Made by a program: the position numbers and the translations under genes. From contig OY843611.1 in assembly GCA_963692995.1 (NCBI GenBank), positions 2,480,001 to 2,544,000 on the forward strand: a stretch of DNA of 64,000 bases. The letters run 5' to 3'. The DNA is from Bin87 sp963692995. GTDB taxonomy: Bacteria > Chloroflexota > Dehalococcoidia > Lucifugimonadales > UBA3495. Positions 21,232 to 31,102 of this stretch are shown piece after piece. How positions within the stretch are numbered: position 1 is the first letter of the stretch; every line of letters begins with the position of its first letter. The notes beneath the pieces are model-generated. The model did no database searches, had not been told where the DNA came from, and saw only the letters and a program-made list of their open reading frames with translations.

Positions 21232-23496
21232 CTAACCGCCGTTCTTTTCCCACAGTTCTTCCAGGATGGCGCCGGGAGACATGGGCAGGTTGTCCATGCG
21301 GACGCCGATGGCGTTGTGGATGGCGTTGGCGATGGCCGCCATAGGCGGGACGATGGGCACCTCGCCGACGCCGCGCACGCCGTAGGGATGGCCGGGGTTG
21401 GCTTTTTCTACGATGACGGTGTCGATCATGGGCAGGTCAAGGCTGGTGGGCATGCGATAGTCCAGGAAACTGGAGTTGACCATGTCGCCGGCGTCGTTCA
21501 TGTAGTACTCTTCGTTGAGCGCCCAGCCAATGCCCTGGACGGCGCCGCCCTGCATCTGGCCTTCCACATAGCTGGGGTGGATGGCTTTCCCGGCATCCTG
21601 TACCACCGTGTACCGCAGGACTTCCACCTTGCCGGTTTCGGTATCGACTGCGACGTCCACCAGGTGGGTTCCGAAGGCTCCGCCTTCACCGCCGGGGCTC
21701 ACACTTACCTGCGCGGAGATCGGCCCGCCCGTCCGCGCCAGTTGCGCGGCCAATTCCTTAAAGGACATCTGAAGGTCCTCATCGGAGTTGTGCTTGAAGA
21801 TGCCGTCGGCCAGGTCAATTTCGTCGGCGTCTTTTTCCCAGATACGGCCGGCGCGGTCGATCATCTTGCTCTTGATTTCCTGGGCGCATTCGTAGGCGGC
21901 CCATCCGGTGGCAAAGGTGGTGCGGCTGCCGCCGGTCAGGAAGGTGTATCCCACGGAGTCGGTGTCGGCCACGCTGGGCCGGACATCCTCGGCCGGAATG
22001 CCCAGCACCTCGGCCGCCTGCATGGCGATGGAGGCGCGGGAGCCGCCGATGTCCGTTGATCCTTCCACCAGGCCGATGGTACCGTCGGCGTTAACGCTGA
22101 TGCTGGCGCTGGAGGCCAGCCCGATGTTCATCCAGTAGCCGCTGGCCACCCCGCGTCCGCGGTTGGAGCCGGACAGCTCGGACTTATAGTGGTCGGTGTC
22201 CCGGGCGGCCTCAAGGGTCTCAACGTTGCCGATCACGCGGAACTGGGGGCCATCGACTCGGCGACTGCCTTCCTTGCTGGCGTTCTTCAGGCGGAACTCC
22301 AGCGGGTCCAGGCCACACCTGGCGGCCAGCTCGTCCACAACCTGCTCGCCGCCGAAAGCGGAAATCGGGGCGCCCGGAGCGCGATAGGCGAAGGATCGCG
22401 GCTTGTTAGTGACCACGTCGTATCCTTCAACCCGTTGATTGGCCAGGTCGTAGGGAGCGAACACGCACTGGGCTCCGGCGGTAACCGGTGAAGAGCCGGG
22501 GAACGCGCCGGCTTCGTAAATGAGCACCGCGTCGGCGGCCACCAGAGTGCCGTCCCGCTTGGCGCCCATCTTGATCTTGACCCACGCGCCGGAAGTGGGG
22601 CCGGTGGCTTCAAAGGTCTCGGTGCGGCTCATTTGCATCTTGACGGGGCGACCGCTCTTCTTTGAAAGCAGCGCGGCAACCGGCTCGAGGTACACCGGAA
22701 TCTTGCCGCCGAACCCGCCGCCGATCTCCATCGGGACGACTTTGATCTGGGAAACCGGCAGCTCCAGCATGCCGGCCAGAGCGTCCCGGGCTACGAAAGC
22801 GCCCTGGGTGCTGGTCCACACCGTCAGGTGTCCATCCGCGTTCCAAAGGGCGGAAGCGTTCTGCGGCTCGATATACCCTTGATGCACCGTGCGGGTGTTA
22901 AATTCGCGCTCGACGACGAAATCGGCTTCCTCGAACGCCTTTTCCACGTCTCCCTGCTCGTACACGAAGCGGTTCGAGACGTTGCTGTGCTTATCCGTCG
23001 CTTCGCCGAGCTCGGTGGTGGTGAGGTCGTCGTGAAGCAGCTCGGCGTCGTCCTTCATGGCGTCCAGGACGCTGGCGCTGGCGCGCAAAACCTCGTACTC
23101 CACTTTGATCCGGCCAGCTGCCTCTTCCGCAATGTGGGCCGAGTCAGCGGCTACCGCCGCGATGGGGTGGCCGCGGAACAGGGCCTTCGCTCCGGCGAGG
23201 ACGTTGTTGCTGGCGGCGCGGGCCGACAGCGGCGGGTTATCCTTGGCGGCGATGGGCAGGTCGGCGCCGGTCACTACGGCGCGGACTCCGGGCAGGGCCT
23301 CGGCCGCGGTGGTATCGATAGACTTGATGCGGGCGTGCGCATGGGGGCTCCTCAGCATCTTGCCGAAAAGCATTCCGCTCATCTCAAAATCGGCGCCGTA
23401 TTTCGCGCGCCCAGTAACCTTGTCGGCTCCGTCATGGCGGATGGGCCGCGTACCCACGACGTTGTAGTTCGTGTTGGAGAGCACGATGTTAGTCAT
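21232..23496 (-). CDS. Molybdenum hydroxylase large subunit (xanthine dehydrogenase family), copy 1
   Basis: 754 residues, the size of a free-standing molybdopterin-binding subunit. N-terminal a/b-hammerhead domain (VGTRPIRHDGADKVTGRAKYGAD), then the Mo-binding domains with EIGGGFGGK about 265, YRAPGAP about 380 and MQGGAVQGIGWALNEE about 665. The catalytic Glu is expected in RGVGEVP about 720. ATG 23496 follows GAGAGG; an earlier in-frame start would lie beyond the likely transcription start. The FAD and 2Fe-2S subunits that normally partner it are not nearby. A close paralogue lies at 46770-49118. Possible substrates include N-heterocycles, aldehydes or CO; the CoxL-specific Cys loop is not seen. 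Confidence 0.9.
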   Translation of the reverse strand: MTNIVLSNTNYNVVGTRPIRHDGADKVTGRAKYGADFEMSGMLFGKMLRSPHAHARIKSIDTTAAEALPGVRAVVTGADLPIAAKDNPPLSARAASNNVLAGAKALFRGHPIAAVAADSAHIAEEAAGRIKVEYEVLRASASVLDAMKDDAELLHDDLTTTELGEATDKHSNVSNRFVYEQGDVEKAFEEADFVVEREFNTRTVHQGYIEPQNASALWNADGHLTVWTSTQGAFVARDALAGMLELPVSQIKVVPMEIGGGFGGKIPVYLEPVAALLSKKSGRPVKMQMSRTETFEATGPTSGAWVKIKMGAKRDGTLVAADAVLIYEAGAFPGSSPVTAGAQCVFAPYDLANQRVEGYDVVTNKPRSFAYRAPGAPISAFGGEQVVDELAARCGLDPLEFRLKNASKEGSRRVDGPQFRVIGNVETLEAARDTDHYKSELSGSNRGRGVASGYWMNIGLASSASISVNADGTIGLVEGSTDIGGSRASIAMQAAEVLGIPAEDVRPSVADTDSVGYTFLTGGSRTTFATGWAAYECAQEIKSKMIDRAGRIWEKDADEIDLADGIFKHNSDEDLQMSFKELAAQLARTGGPISAQVSVSPGGEGGAFGTHLVDVAVDTETGKVEVLRYTVVQDAGKAIHPSYVEGQMQGGAVQGIGWALNEEYYMNDAGDMVNSSFLDYRMPTSLDLPMIDTVIVEKANPGHPYGVRGVGEVPIVPPMAAIANAIHNAIGVRMDNLPMSPGAILEELWEKNGG

Positions 23497-23528
23497 AAAT
23501 TGCCTCTCTACAGGTAATGCTTGGGGCG

Positions 23529-23558
23529 ATTTTAGCACAGCGGCGGCGTCCGTCCCAA
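23529..23558 (-). promoter_or_regulatory. Promoter of the molybdenum hydroxylase gene
   Basis: Minus strand -35 TTGGGA (23558-23553), 18-base spacer, extended -10 TGCTAAAAT with hexamer TAAAAT at 23534-23529. Leader about 27 bases. Confidence 0.6.
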
Positions 23559-23565
23559 CCTGGGC

Positions 23566-23574
23566 TGATATAAT
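23566..23574 (+). promoter_or_regulatory. Extended -10 of the coiled-coil membrane protein gene, leaderless
   Basis: TGATATAAT with consensus hexamer TATAAT (23569-23574) eight bases before the ATG at 23583. It is divergent from, and close to, the promoter on the other strand. Confidence 0.65.
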
Positions 23575-23582
23575 CGCCGGCC

Positions 23583-24044
23583 ATGCTCGACACGGTACTT
23601 GCCTCCATTGTTGACTATCTCCGACAACGCACGGCTTTTCCGGGCTGGGCGGTGGAGTTCTTAGTCTGCTTTGCGGTTTTCACCTCGGTGAGATTCGCCG
23701 CCGCCGTATGGAATGGTACAATCCTGGAAGGTGAGACGCTGTGGGTCGCCCTTTGGGCAAGCTATGACAGTTTGAGGGCTTATGCGGAAGATTCCGTAGT
23801 CCCAGCGCTAATTTTCACAGCCATCGTCGAGGTAATAATCATGGTACTGGCTAGAAAACGTATGCGTCTTGAACGGGAAGAGGGCAGGGAAGAGGGCCGC
23901 CAAGAGGGCCGAGCTGAGGGCCGCCAAGAGGGCCTAGCTGAGGTTAGGGCTGAACTTGAGCCCATAATCAAGGATTTGCAGGAACGCGTCCGCCGACTGG
24001 AGAACGGCCGCGCCGAGCAGTCTCCGGACGCGCCGGCGTCCTGA
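23583..24044 (+). CDS. Membrane protein with charged EGR/QEGR coiled-coil repeats
   Basis: 153 residues. Hydrophobic segments lie at about 22-42 and 76-96. A cytoplasmic helix follows with repeats of the type EEGRQEGRAEGRQEGLAEVRAE (given here only in part: EGRQEGRAEGRQEGLAEV) from about 100 to 125, and a heptad-like stretch to about 145. At DNA level this is a 12-base tandem repeat around 23880-23940. Such repeats appear at the ends of several unrelated bacterial proteins and probably form a charged helix. The gene has its own leaderless promoter. I do not recognise the family. Confidence 0.75.
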   Translation: MLDTVLASIVDYLRQRTAFPGWAVEFLVCFAVFTSVRFAAAVWNGTILEGETLWVALWASYDSLRAYAEDSVVPALIFTAIVEVIIMVLARKRMRLEREEGREEGRQEGRAEGRQEGLAEVRAELEPIIKDLQERVRRLENGRAEQSPDAPAS

Positions 24045-24188
24045 TACCGAATACCGAGACTCGCGTGTCTTTCACGGCAGCGCCACCAGCCAAAACTTCC
24101 CAGAGTAGTCAAACGGCAACGGGGCGAAGCTTCCCAGGTGCCGGCTTTTTCCGGCAGGACGGGTCTGGAATTGCGCCGCCGCGCCGCG

Positions 24189-27100
24189 CTATCCTCCTTC
24201 GCCGGCCCGCAGCACTCGTTGCACTTCCAGCCGGTTCGTGACGAAAGCCAGCCAAATCACCGAGACCACGCTCACCACGGCCAGGACGGCGTAGGCCAGG
24301 ACCAGCATCCGCCAGTCGGTCTCAAAGGTCAGCGGTGGCGTGGCGCGGACACCGCCCTCGGCCACTTCCAGCACGGGCAGCAAAGCTGCGCCGATCTGCG
24401 CTCCGGCCCACGTGCCCACCGCCACGCCGGCGATTACCACAACGGCGAGGTTGAACCACACCACGGCGTTGAGTTGCCCGCGACTGCTGCCCAGCGTGCG
24501 CAGCAGCGCGAACTCGGTCTGGCGCTCCCGGGTGTCCAGCCAGCAATACAGGGCGATGCCGGTGGCGCTGGCCAGGGCCAGGGCCAGGAACATGATCACC
24601 AGCAGACCGCCCCAACCGGCGTTGGCCAGCGGTTCTTTCCCGCGCCGGGCCGCCTCGGCCTCGGCCACCATAACCTCTCCGCGGTTCACGCCAAGCTGGG
24701 ATATTTGGGCGGTAGCGTCATCGGCAACGGCCAAAGCAGTGTCCAGGTCTCCCGGCAGTATTTCCCGGTTCAGCCAAACCTCGCTGGCTCCGCCGAAAAT
24801 CCGGCGGCTGTGGCGGTTGGCGTAGTCCACAAACTCGCCCAGATCGGCGATTACGAAGGGCTGGGACCGGGGATCGACGGTGGGGAAGAATTCCGCTACC
24901 CCGGTGATCACCAGGGGCAACGCGAAGGTGGACATTCCCAGGCTGATTTCATCGCCGATCTCCGCGCCCGTGGCGTCCAGGATTTCAGGGCTGACCACTG
25001 CCGGCAGCGGAGGCGAGTTTTCGCCGGGACGCAGACCGGGTACTCCAATGCCGCCGGGGGCCCAACTGAAAACCACTGAACCCTGCGCGCCCGGCCGGGC
25101 CACGTTGCGGCTGGTCTCCAGCGAATACAATCCCGGTCGCACGTAGTCCTCGATGACGCTCCAGCCTTCCGCTGAGACCAGGTCTGAGAGCGCCACATCG
25201 CCCTGGGGCGTTTGGGCGGTCAACCCATCCATGAATAACACGCCGGGCCGGTCGTTGCTGGTGCGCCCCACGATTTGCAGGTTGATCAGAGTGTAGGGAG
25301 GCACGTCCAGGCGGGGCCGGCCGGCGTCCTCGGTGCGGCGACCGGTGCGGCCCAAACGCAGCGCAATGTCTCCCTCCAGCCGCTCCCATTCGTGTCCGCT
25401 GACGTCGCCCATGCGGACGTCGTAATGCCGTCCGGCGCCATCCCGCAGCCGGGCCGACACGGCGACCAGCCGATCCTGAAGCCCGCCGGTGCGCGCCCAG
25501 AGCGCAAGGCCGGTGATGTCTTCGGGCAACGGCAAGCCTTCCGGCGCATCGGGGTTCGGAGCGATGAAGGCCATCAATTCCGGCAGCGTATTGCCGTCGC
25601 CAAAATCCTCGCGCCACCAGGCCACGTCGGCCAGGCGGTTCGATTCCACCGCCAGCACCGAAACCCGCTGGGAGCCGAATCCTTCGGTGAGCAAGCTGCC
25701 TTCGGTTCGCATCGCTTCGGCTCCTCCCGGCAGCAGCTCGGAGGCGCCGGTGAACGCGCGGGCGATACGCCCGCCGTCGTGCTGGATGCGTAGGTCGGCG
25801 CCAACGTCGTAGCGAACCCGATCGTCCTGGCTCTTGGTCAGCGTCGCCGAAAATGCGCTGCCCACCACGCCCAAAGCCGTGGCCAGCATGAGCAGCGCGA
25901 CCAGGCTGCCCGGCGCGATGGGATCCCGGGCGATGCGGCGCAGTCCCTGCACCAGCCAGCCCGGGCCTACCGGGCCTACCAGCCGGGCCGACAGCCCCAT
26001 CGCCAAGGGGAATATACGCATCACCAGCAATCCCAGCGCGACCAGTCCCAGCGCCGGGCCCAGCAGCAGGGCGAAATCCACCTCCAGATCCCGACCGCCC
26101 AGGCTGCGGGTCAGCACCGTGCCCCGGTTGGAAATTTGCCACCAAAGGAAGGCGATAACCGCCAGCGCCAGCAGATCCAGGTAATATCGGTGAACGAAGG
26201 GCGTACGGGCGGGTCTGGCGCCGGCCTGGCGGAACTCCACTATGCCCTTGCTGGCCGCGGCCAGGGTGGCCAGCGACAACACCACCACGGCCAGGGCCGC
26301 GCCGGCTGCGCCCATGCCGAAAGCCGGCCAGGACAAGGACACCGGCGCGCCGGTGGACTCGGCGTCGAACACCAGCCCGCCCAATACCCGGGCCAGCAGG
26401 GGCGACAGCAAGGCGCCGGCTACTAAGGCGGGACCGGCCAGCAGCAATCCTTCCACCAGCGTGAGTATGCCGATCTGCACCGTGGTCGCGCCACGACTTT
26501 TCAGCATGGCGATTTCGCTGCCCCGGGCCCGTATGACCATGCCGGCTGTGATGGTCAGATAATAGGCCAGGATGCCCGTGACCAGGAACACCATCAGGAA
26601 CAGCGGGATGCGCGCTAAAAGCAGCCGCTCCTCGTGGTCTTCCAGAATACGCGCCAGGCCGGTGGACGTGCTTCCGTTGGGCAGGTGGTTAGCCACGTCG
26701 CGGCGAACCTGCCGCAGCGACTGTCGCAGCTCGTCAACCTGCTTCGCCGGAATGCCCTCCCGGTCGGTTTGCAGGAACCAGGCCGAGCTGGTGTAGATGC
26801 CGGGGTAACGACGTCCCACCTGCTGGCGCAAGGCATCTTCCGCCACGAACATGGGCACCAGGGTCCAGTCGGCGTCGTGATATGAAAGCAACTTTTGCCG
26901 GCGATACCAGTATTCCTCATCCGGGTCGGTTGGCTCGACCACGCCGACCAGCACCACCCGGGTCGTAGCCTGTCCGTCGCCGCCGGTGGCCGGTACGATG
27001 CTGAAACCCTCGCCTAAGGGGATGCCCAGAAACTCATAGCCGGTGGAATCCACGGCGATTTCGATGACGACGTCGTCGGTGTTGCCGGTACTGTCGTCAT

Positions 27101-27593
27101 AGCCGCCATCGGCGGGCAACTCCGGCCAACGGCCCTGCACCAGCGTACCCTTGCCATCCCGCAGACCCGAGAGGTATTGCATCCGTCCCCGGGGACGAAC
27201 ATCGTTTGGCAAGTCCAGGTTGGGCCGGCCGGTGAAATAGAAGGTGGCCGTCTCCACCTGGAAAGATAAAGCGCCAACGGCGTCGCCCAAAGGGGGCAGC
27301 ACGCGGTGGGCGACGAACTGGTGGCTGGTCAAATAACGGTCGCTGGCCGGCGTTGCCGTGCGCGGGTCGTCCAGGTCGTTGAACACTCGAACCCAGATGT
27401 TCACGTCGCTGGATTCGGCGTCGGAGAGCGCGCGGCGCAGGGCCGTTTCCGCCAGCAGGTCGTTGAACACCACCGCGCTGGACAGCAGCACCACCGCCAG
27501 CGCAACGCCCAGCAGCACCGTAAGCTCGATGCGGAAGGACGACATCAGCCGCCGCCGGGCCAGGACGTAACCGAGGTTGAGGATGGCGGTCAT
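24189..27593 (-). CDS. FtsX-type ABC transporter permease, giant form 2
   Basis: 1134 residues starting at ATG 27593, which overlaps the previous stop as TAATG. N-terminal membrane segment (LTVLLGVALAVVLLSSAVVF), a large extracytoplasmic domain, a central block of membrane segments with the FtsX permease domain at about 335-470 (SEIAMLKSRGATTVQIGILTL), a second large domain, and a C-terminal FtsX domain (TEFALLRTLGSSRGQLNAVV). Two FtsX domains per chain match LolE/MacB-like and DUF214 permeases that extrude lipoproteins, lipids or peptides. No ATPase gene lies nearby. A 3966-base open frame continues upstream beyond 27593, but the extension has no coding character. Confidence 0.85.
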   Translation of the reverse strand: MTAILNLGYVLARRRLMSSFRIELTVLLGVALAVVLLSSAVVFNDLLAETALRRALSDAESSDVNIWVRVFNDLDDPRTATPASDRYLTSHQFVAHRVLPPLGDAVGALSFQVETATFYFTGRPNLDLPNDVRPRGRMQYLSGLRDGKGTLVQGRWPELPADGGYDDSTGNTDDVVIEIAVDSTGYEFLGIPLGEGFSIVPATGGDGQATTRVVLVGVVEPTDPDEEYWYRRQKLLSYHDADWTLVPMFVAEDALRQQVGRRYPGIYTSSAWFLQTDREGIPAKQVDELRQSLRQVRRDVANHLPNGSTSTGLARILEDHEERLLLARIPLFLMVFLVTGILAYYLTITAGMVIRARGSEIAMLKSRGATTVQIGILTLVEGLLLAGPALVAGALLSPLLARVLGGLVFDAESTGAPVSLSWPAFGMGAAGAALAVVVLSLATLAAASKGIVEFRQAGARPARTPFVHRYYLDLLALAVIAFLWWQISNRGTVLTRSLGGRDLEVDFALLLGPALGLVALGLLVMRIFPLAMGLSARLVGPVGPGWLVQGLRRIARDPIAPGSLVALLMLATALGVVGSAFSATLTKSQDDRVRYDVGADLRIQHDGGRIARAFTGASELLPGGAEAMRTEGSLLTEGFGSQRVSVLAVESNRLADVAWWREDFGDGNTLPELMAFIAPNPDAPEGLPLPEDITGLALWARTGGLQDRLVAVSARLRDGAGRHYDVRMGDVSGHEWERLEGDIALRLGRTGRRTEDAGRPRLDVPPYTLINLQIVGRTSNDRPGVLFMDGLTAQTPQGDVALSDLVSAEGWSVIEDYVRPGLYSLETSRNVARPGAQGSVVFSWAPGGIGVPGLRPGENSPPLPAVVSPEILDATGAEIGDEISLGMSTFALPLVITGVAEFFPTVDPRSQPFVIADLGEFVDYANRHSRRIFGGASEVWLNREILPGDLDTALAVADDATAQISQLGVNRGEVMVAEAEAARRGKEPLANAGWGGLLVIMFLALALASATGIALYCWLDTRERQTEFALLRTLGSSRGQLNAVVWFNLAVVVIAGVAVGTWAGAQIGAALLPVLEVAEGGVRATPPLTFETDWRMLVLAYAVLAVVSVVSVIWLAFVTNRLEVQRVLRAGEGG

Positions 27594-30500
27594 TACTCCG
27601 CCTCCCGCAGCGCTTCCGTCGGGCGCAGCCGGGCGGCCACCGCGGCGGCCAGGGCGATGGCCGCCGCCGCTCCGATGACCAGGCAGAGGAACGTGGCCGC
27701 CAGCCAAGGCCCCTGGGCTACGAATACGATTGGCGGCGTTACCGCTCCGCCGGCCGTGTTGCCGGCCAGCTCTCCCAGTGTCCAGTGAGCCAGCCCCCAG
27801 CCGGCCAGTCCACCCACTACAATGCCCAGCACGGCGATGATGGCGCGTTCCAGGGCCAGTCCGGCAAATCGCTGCCAACGGGGCAGTCCCAGCGCGGCGC
27901 CCACGGACATATCGACCCGCTGCTCCCGCACCGCCACCGCAGCGTGCGCGCACAGCGCCAGGCCCACGGCCAGCGCCAACGCGGCCAGTCCGATGCCGGT
28001 GAGCGCGTCCCACGCGCCGCCGGCCAGCGGGTTGCGGGTCGCCAGATCCACGGCTCCGTCCCGGTCCCGCAGGAACGAGAGGCGGTAGCCTACGTCCAGT
28101 ATGGCCGCGGCGGCGGCTTCCCGGTCGGCGTCTTCGGCTAATCCGAACCACCATTCATCGGGCGTGATGGGCTGGGCGCCCGGCGCCTGATCCAGCCAGG
28201 CGCGCAACTCGTGGACCGACACCACCACGAAAGACCGGCCGGCGTCTAGCGTCGGGTAGTGGTTCACCGTGCTGGCAACCTGGGCGGGCACGATGTATCC
28301 GTCAACGGTGAACCGCACCGGTTGTCCCGGCGTGAAGCCCGGTCCGGCCAGGGCCGGCAAGGGCAGCGGCCCCGGCGGGATCACGATGCCCCGGGGCGAG
28401 CGTCCCAACGGTTCTTCCCAGATGATGGACAAGCCGTTGTCTCCTCGGCGCGCCGCCTGGGGATTGCGTTCAAGTCGGTCGGGTACGTTGCCCCCCTGGG
28501 GAAGCGCCTCCCACGGGCCAACCTCCTCAAACCCCTCCACCACTTCCCCCGACGCCGCCAGACCCGAACCATAGGCGGTGACGTCATCGAAAGACAGCCC
28601 TCCCGGCGGTGTACGGGCGAAGGAATCTCCCGACAGGAACACCGCCACCACCCGCCAGCGGTCGCCGGCAGCAACGCTGCTGCTCTCTTCCGGGAACGAT
28701 CCGATCAGTTCCTGCCAACCGGCGCCGCCGGACCCGCCGCCGGCGAAGGGCGCCAGCGTCCCCAACTCCAGGTTGCGATAAAACCCTCGGTCGTTACCGA
28801 TACGCATCCAGAGGCGGTAGGTGGGCAACGGAACGGCTGAACCGAGGTTTTCGCCGTCATTGCGCCGCACCCAAAGGCCGACCCGCTCCGTACCTTCGGG
28901 CAAGGCTATGCCGGCCTCCGTGGGCGCCAGGGTGCGACGCAGGGGCGCCATCAGAGTATCCAACGGCGCTGGCCCGTCATCGGCGAAGTCATCTCGCCAC
29001 CAGGAGGTTTGATGGATGGTGAGGGGATCGACTCCCAGCACGGTGCCGCGCTGCGTCGGGCCATCTACGAAGCCCACCGATTCCCGTATGACCGGACTCA
29101 CCGCTTCCACATCGTCAACGGCGTTCAAACTGGCAATGCGGTCTTCAGCGGTGCGACCGATGAAGGTGGCGCCGCCCAGGGTTAGGTCGCCGCCGATGCG
29201 GTGCTTGGCCTGATCCGCCTCGCTGCGGGCCAGGGTGGTTTGAAATGATCCGGCGAACACGCCCAGCGCCGCCGCCAGCGTGACCACCACCGTCAACGAG
29301 GCATAGGGCAGCGGATGCCGCGCCATCCGACGCAGCGACAGCGCAACCCAGGCCGGAGCCGTCCGCTGCGCCGCCCAGGCCGTACCGGTCATGATCCACG
29401 GCAAAGCCCGCAGCAAGAGGAAGGCCAACGTGAGCAATGCCGCCGATGGCGCCAGCAACAGCGACGGGTCCAACGACGGCCCCCGGCCGGTTAGTTCGCC
29501 TTCCACGAACCCGCCACGCTGCCGGATCTGCCAGAGCAGGACCACCAGGGCAACGACGGCCAGCACGTCAATATAGTAGCGTTGTATCCAGGGAGCCGAC
29601 GGCGGGCGGGCGCGGGCGCGCAGGAAATCCAGGATGCCCAGACGGGCCAGGCTGCTGCCGGCCACCGTCAACACGGCCAGGCTAAGCAGGCCCCCGGCGG
29701 CCCCCGTCGCGTACATCTGCCAGGACAGCGCGACGGCCAACGGCGTTTCTCCCGCGCCGGCCCGGGCCGCGGGATTGATGGTCTCAACCAGCAGACTGCC
29801 GATGGCCCAGGCGACCAACGGGCCCACGACGGTGGCGGCCAACACGACCAGGCCCTCGCCCACCGCCAGCAGGCCCCCCACTTGACCGACGCTGGCCCCC
29901 CGGCTGCGTAGCATCGACGACTCGGCGGAACGCGCGCCGGCGAGCAGGCCCACCGCCAGGGCAAGGAAGTACAGTATGACCACCACCACCAGCGAAATGA
30001 ACAGGAACAACGGCGCGCGAGCCAATGTCAGTTCCCGCTGATAGGTCGCCAGCAAGCCGGTGTTGCGGCTGTTTTCCAGCCCGGTGATGATGTAGGACCG
30101 GGGGAAGCGGCTGTTGATATCCGTCTCCAATGTGGTCAGGTTGTCCCGCGTGTCCTGCACCGTCCCGGCGGTGATGACGTCGGGGTTGATGTACACAAAC
30201 CAGCCATAATCACCCACCAACGTGGGGTAATCTTTGCCGATGGCGTTGAAGTAGGCGTTCTCCGTCACGTAGATCGGCGCCACGGTACGGCCTTCCCAGT
30301 CGCCCATGCGGAAATGGTCTGCGGAACCCATCCAATATTCCGCCCTGGGGTCGATGGCTTCCGCGATACCTACGATGGTAACGGCGATGTATTGCGGGAG
30401 GGTATCGTCGTCGGCCGGGAATACCACCAGCCAGGCTTCCTTGCCGACGCCCCAACCCATCATCCGCGACGTATCCAGGCCCAGCACGCCCTCCACACGG

Positions 30501-31000
30501 GGGCAGCCCTCCGCAAGATTGGCGCACCCGGCCGGGTCTCTCGCAATCGCGTCGGACGGCCAGCGGCCTTCCAGGAGGCGGGAGCGCTCGGTAAATCCCG
30601 TCTGGAAAAAGGGTCGGCCCAGCGGAACGTCTCTGATGCCGAAGGGCGCGTCCACCTGCGTAAGGGGCAGGGTGGGCAGCATCTTGGCGTAGCGGTTCTG
30701 ATCCCGTCGCAAGTAGCCCACCGTATCGTCAATGATCACCTCGATATCGGTGCGCAGCGCAGCGTAGTCCTCCGGCCCCAACGGACGGTTGCGCACGACA
30801 ATCTGCGTGTTGATTACGGTAGCCGACGTGACGGCCAGGGAGTGACGCAAGCCGGCCTCGGCCAACGCCTGGGAGTACATCGCGCCCAGGGCCATGATGG
30901 TCACCGCTGCCAGCACGCCGAAGGCGGTAACGGCCAGCAGGCCCCACGCGGAGCGTATCCGGCGCGGCAAAAGCCAGAGTAGCAAGCCGAAGCTGTGCAT
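27593..31000 (-). CDS. FtsX-type ABC transporter permease, giant form 1
   Basis: 1135 residues from ATG 31000 (MHSFGLLLWLLP). An ATG at 31033 is also in frame but would start inside a region that abuts a palindromic repeat. Same architecture as its downstream neighbour: N-terminal membrane anchor (LLAVTAFGVLAAVTIMALGA), extracytoplasmic domain, FtsX domain around residues 340-480 (AESSMLRSRGASVGQVGGLL), second soluble domain, and a C-terminal membrane block (ALALAVGLALCAHAAVAV) that keeps the EQRVDMSVGAALGLP motif. Probably forms a heterodimer with the next gene, given the coupled stop/start. Confidence 0.83.
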   Translation of the reverse strand: MHSFGLLLWLLPRRIRSAWGLLAVTAFGVLAAVTIMALGAMYSQALAEAGLRHSLAVTSATVINTQIVVRNRPLGPEDYAALRTDIEVIIDDTVGYLRRDQNRYAKMLPTLPLTQVDAPFGIRDVPLGRPFFQTGFTERSRLLEGRWPSDAIARDPAGCANLAEGCPRVEGVLGLDTSRMMGWGVGKEAWLVVFPADDDTLPQYIAVTIVGIAEAIDPRAEYWMGSADHFRMGDWEGRTVAPIYVTENAYFNAIGKDYPTLVGDYGWFVYINPDVITAGTVQDTRDNLTTLETDINSRFPRSYIITGLENSRNTGLLATYQRELTLARAPLFLFISLVVVVILYFLALAVGLLAGARSAESSMLRSRGASVGQVGGLLAVGEGLVVLAATVVGPLVAWAIGSLLVETINPAARAGAGETPLAVALSWQMYATGAAGGLLSLAVLTVAGSSLARLGILDFLRARARPPSAPWIQRYYIDVLAVVALVVLLWQIRQRGGFVEGELTGRGPSLDPSLLLAPSAALLTLAFLLLRALPWIMTGTAWAAQRTAPAWVALSLRRMARHPLPYASLTVVVTLAAALGVFAGSFQTTLARSEADQAKHRIGGDLTLGGATFIGRTAEDRIASLNAVDDVEAVSPVIRESVGFVDGPTQRGTVLGVDPLTIHQTSWWRDDFADDGPAPLDTLMAPLRRTLAPTEAGIALPEGTERVGLWVRRNDGENLGSAVPLPTYRLWMRIGNDRGFYRNLELGTLAPFAGGGSGGAGWQELIGSFPEESSSVAAGDRWRVVAVFLSGDSFARTPPGGLSFDDVTAYGSGLAASGEVVEGFEEVGPWEALPQGGNVPDRLERNPQAARRGDNGLSIIWEEPLGRSPRGIVIPPGPLPLPALAGPGFTPGQPVRFTVDGYIVPAQVASTVNHYPTLDAGRSFVVVSVHELRAWLDQAPGAQPITPDEWWFGLAEDADREAAAAAILDVGYRLSFLRDRDGAVDLATRNPLAGGAWDALTGIGLAALALAVGLALCAHAAVAVREQRVDMSVGAALGLPRWQRFAGLALERAIIAVLGIVVGGLAGWGLAHWTLGELAGNTAGGAVTPPIVFVAQGPWLAATFLCLVIGAAAAIALAAAVAARLRPTEALREAE

Positions 31001-31042
31001 CAGGTCACGCTGCCCCGGCGAGCCGACGGCCATCGTCGGCGG

Positions 31043-31075
31043 GCGTAGGGGCGGGTTTGAAACCCGCCCCTACGC
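31043..31075. repeat. Palindromic repeat family B, copy 1 (GGGTTT variant)
   Basis: Perfect inverted repeat of 16-base arms (GCGTAGGGGCGGGTTT and its complement, 31043-31058 / 31060-31075) around a single G. The outer GTAGGGGCG / CGCCCCTAC part recurs at 33944-33972 and, as GCAGGGGCG, at 49176-49207, with a different inner sequence. Confidence 0.85.
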
Positions 31076-31102
31076 GCCGGCATAACCCTTTGCCTTGGCA
31101 TA

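Noticed and set aside
27594..28154. Upstream extension of the second FtsX permease frame
   Set aside because: Low-complexity Arg/Gly-rich shadow of the other permease; the TAATG overlap fixes the start at 27593.
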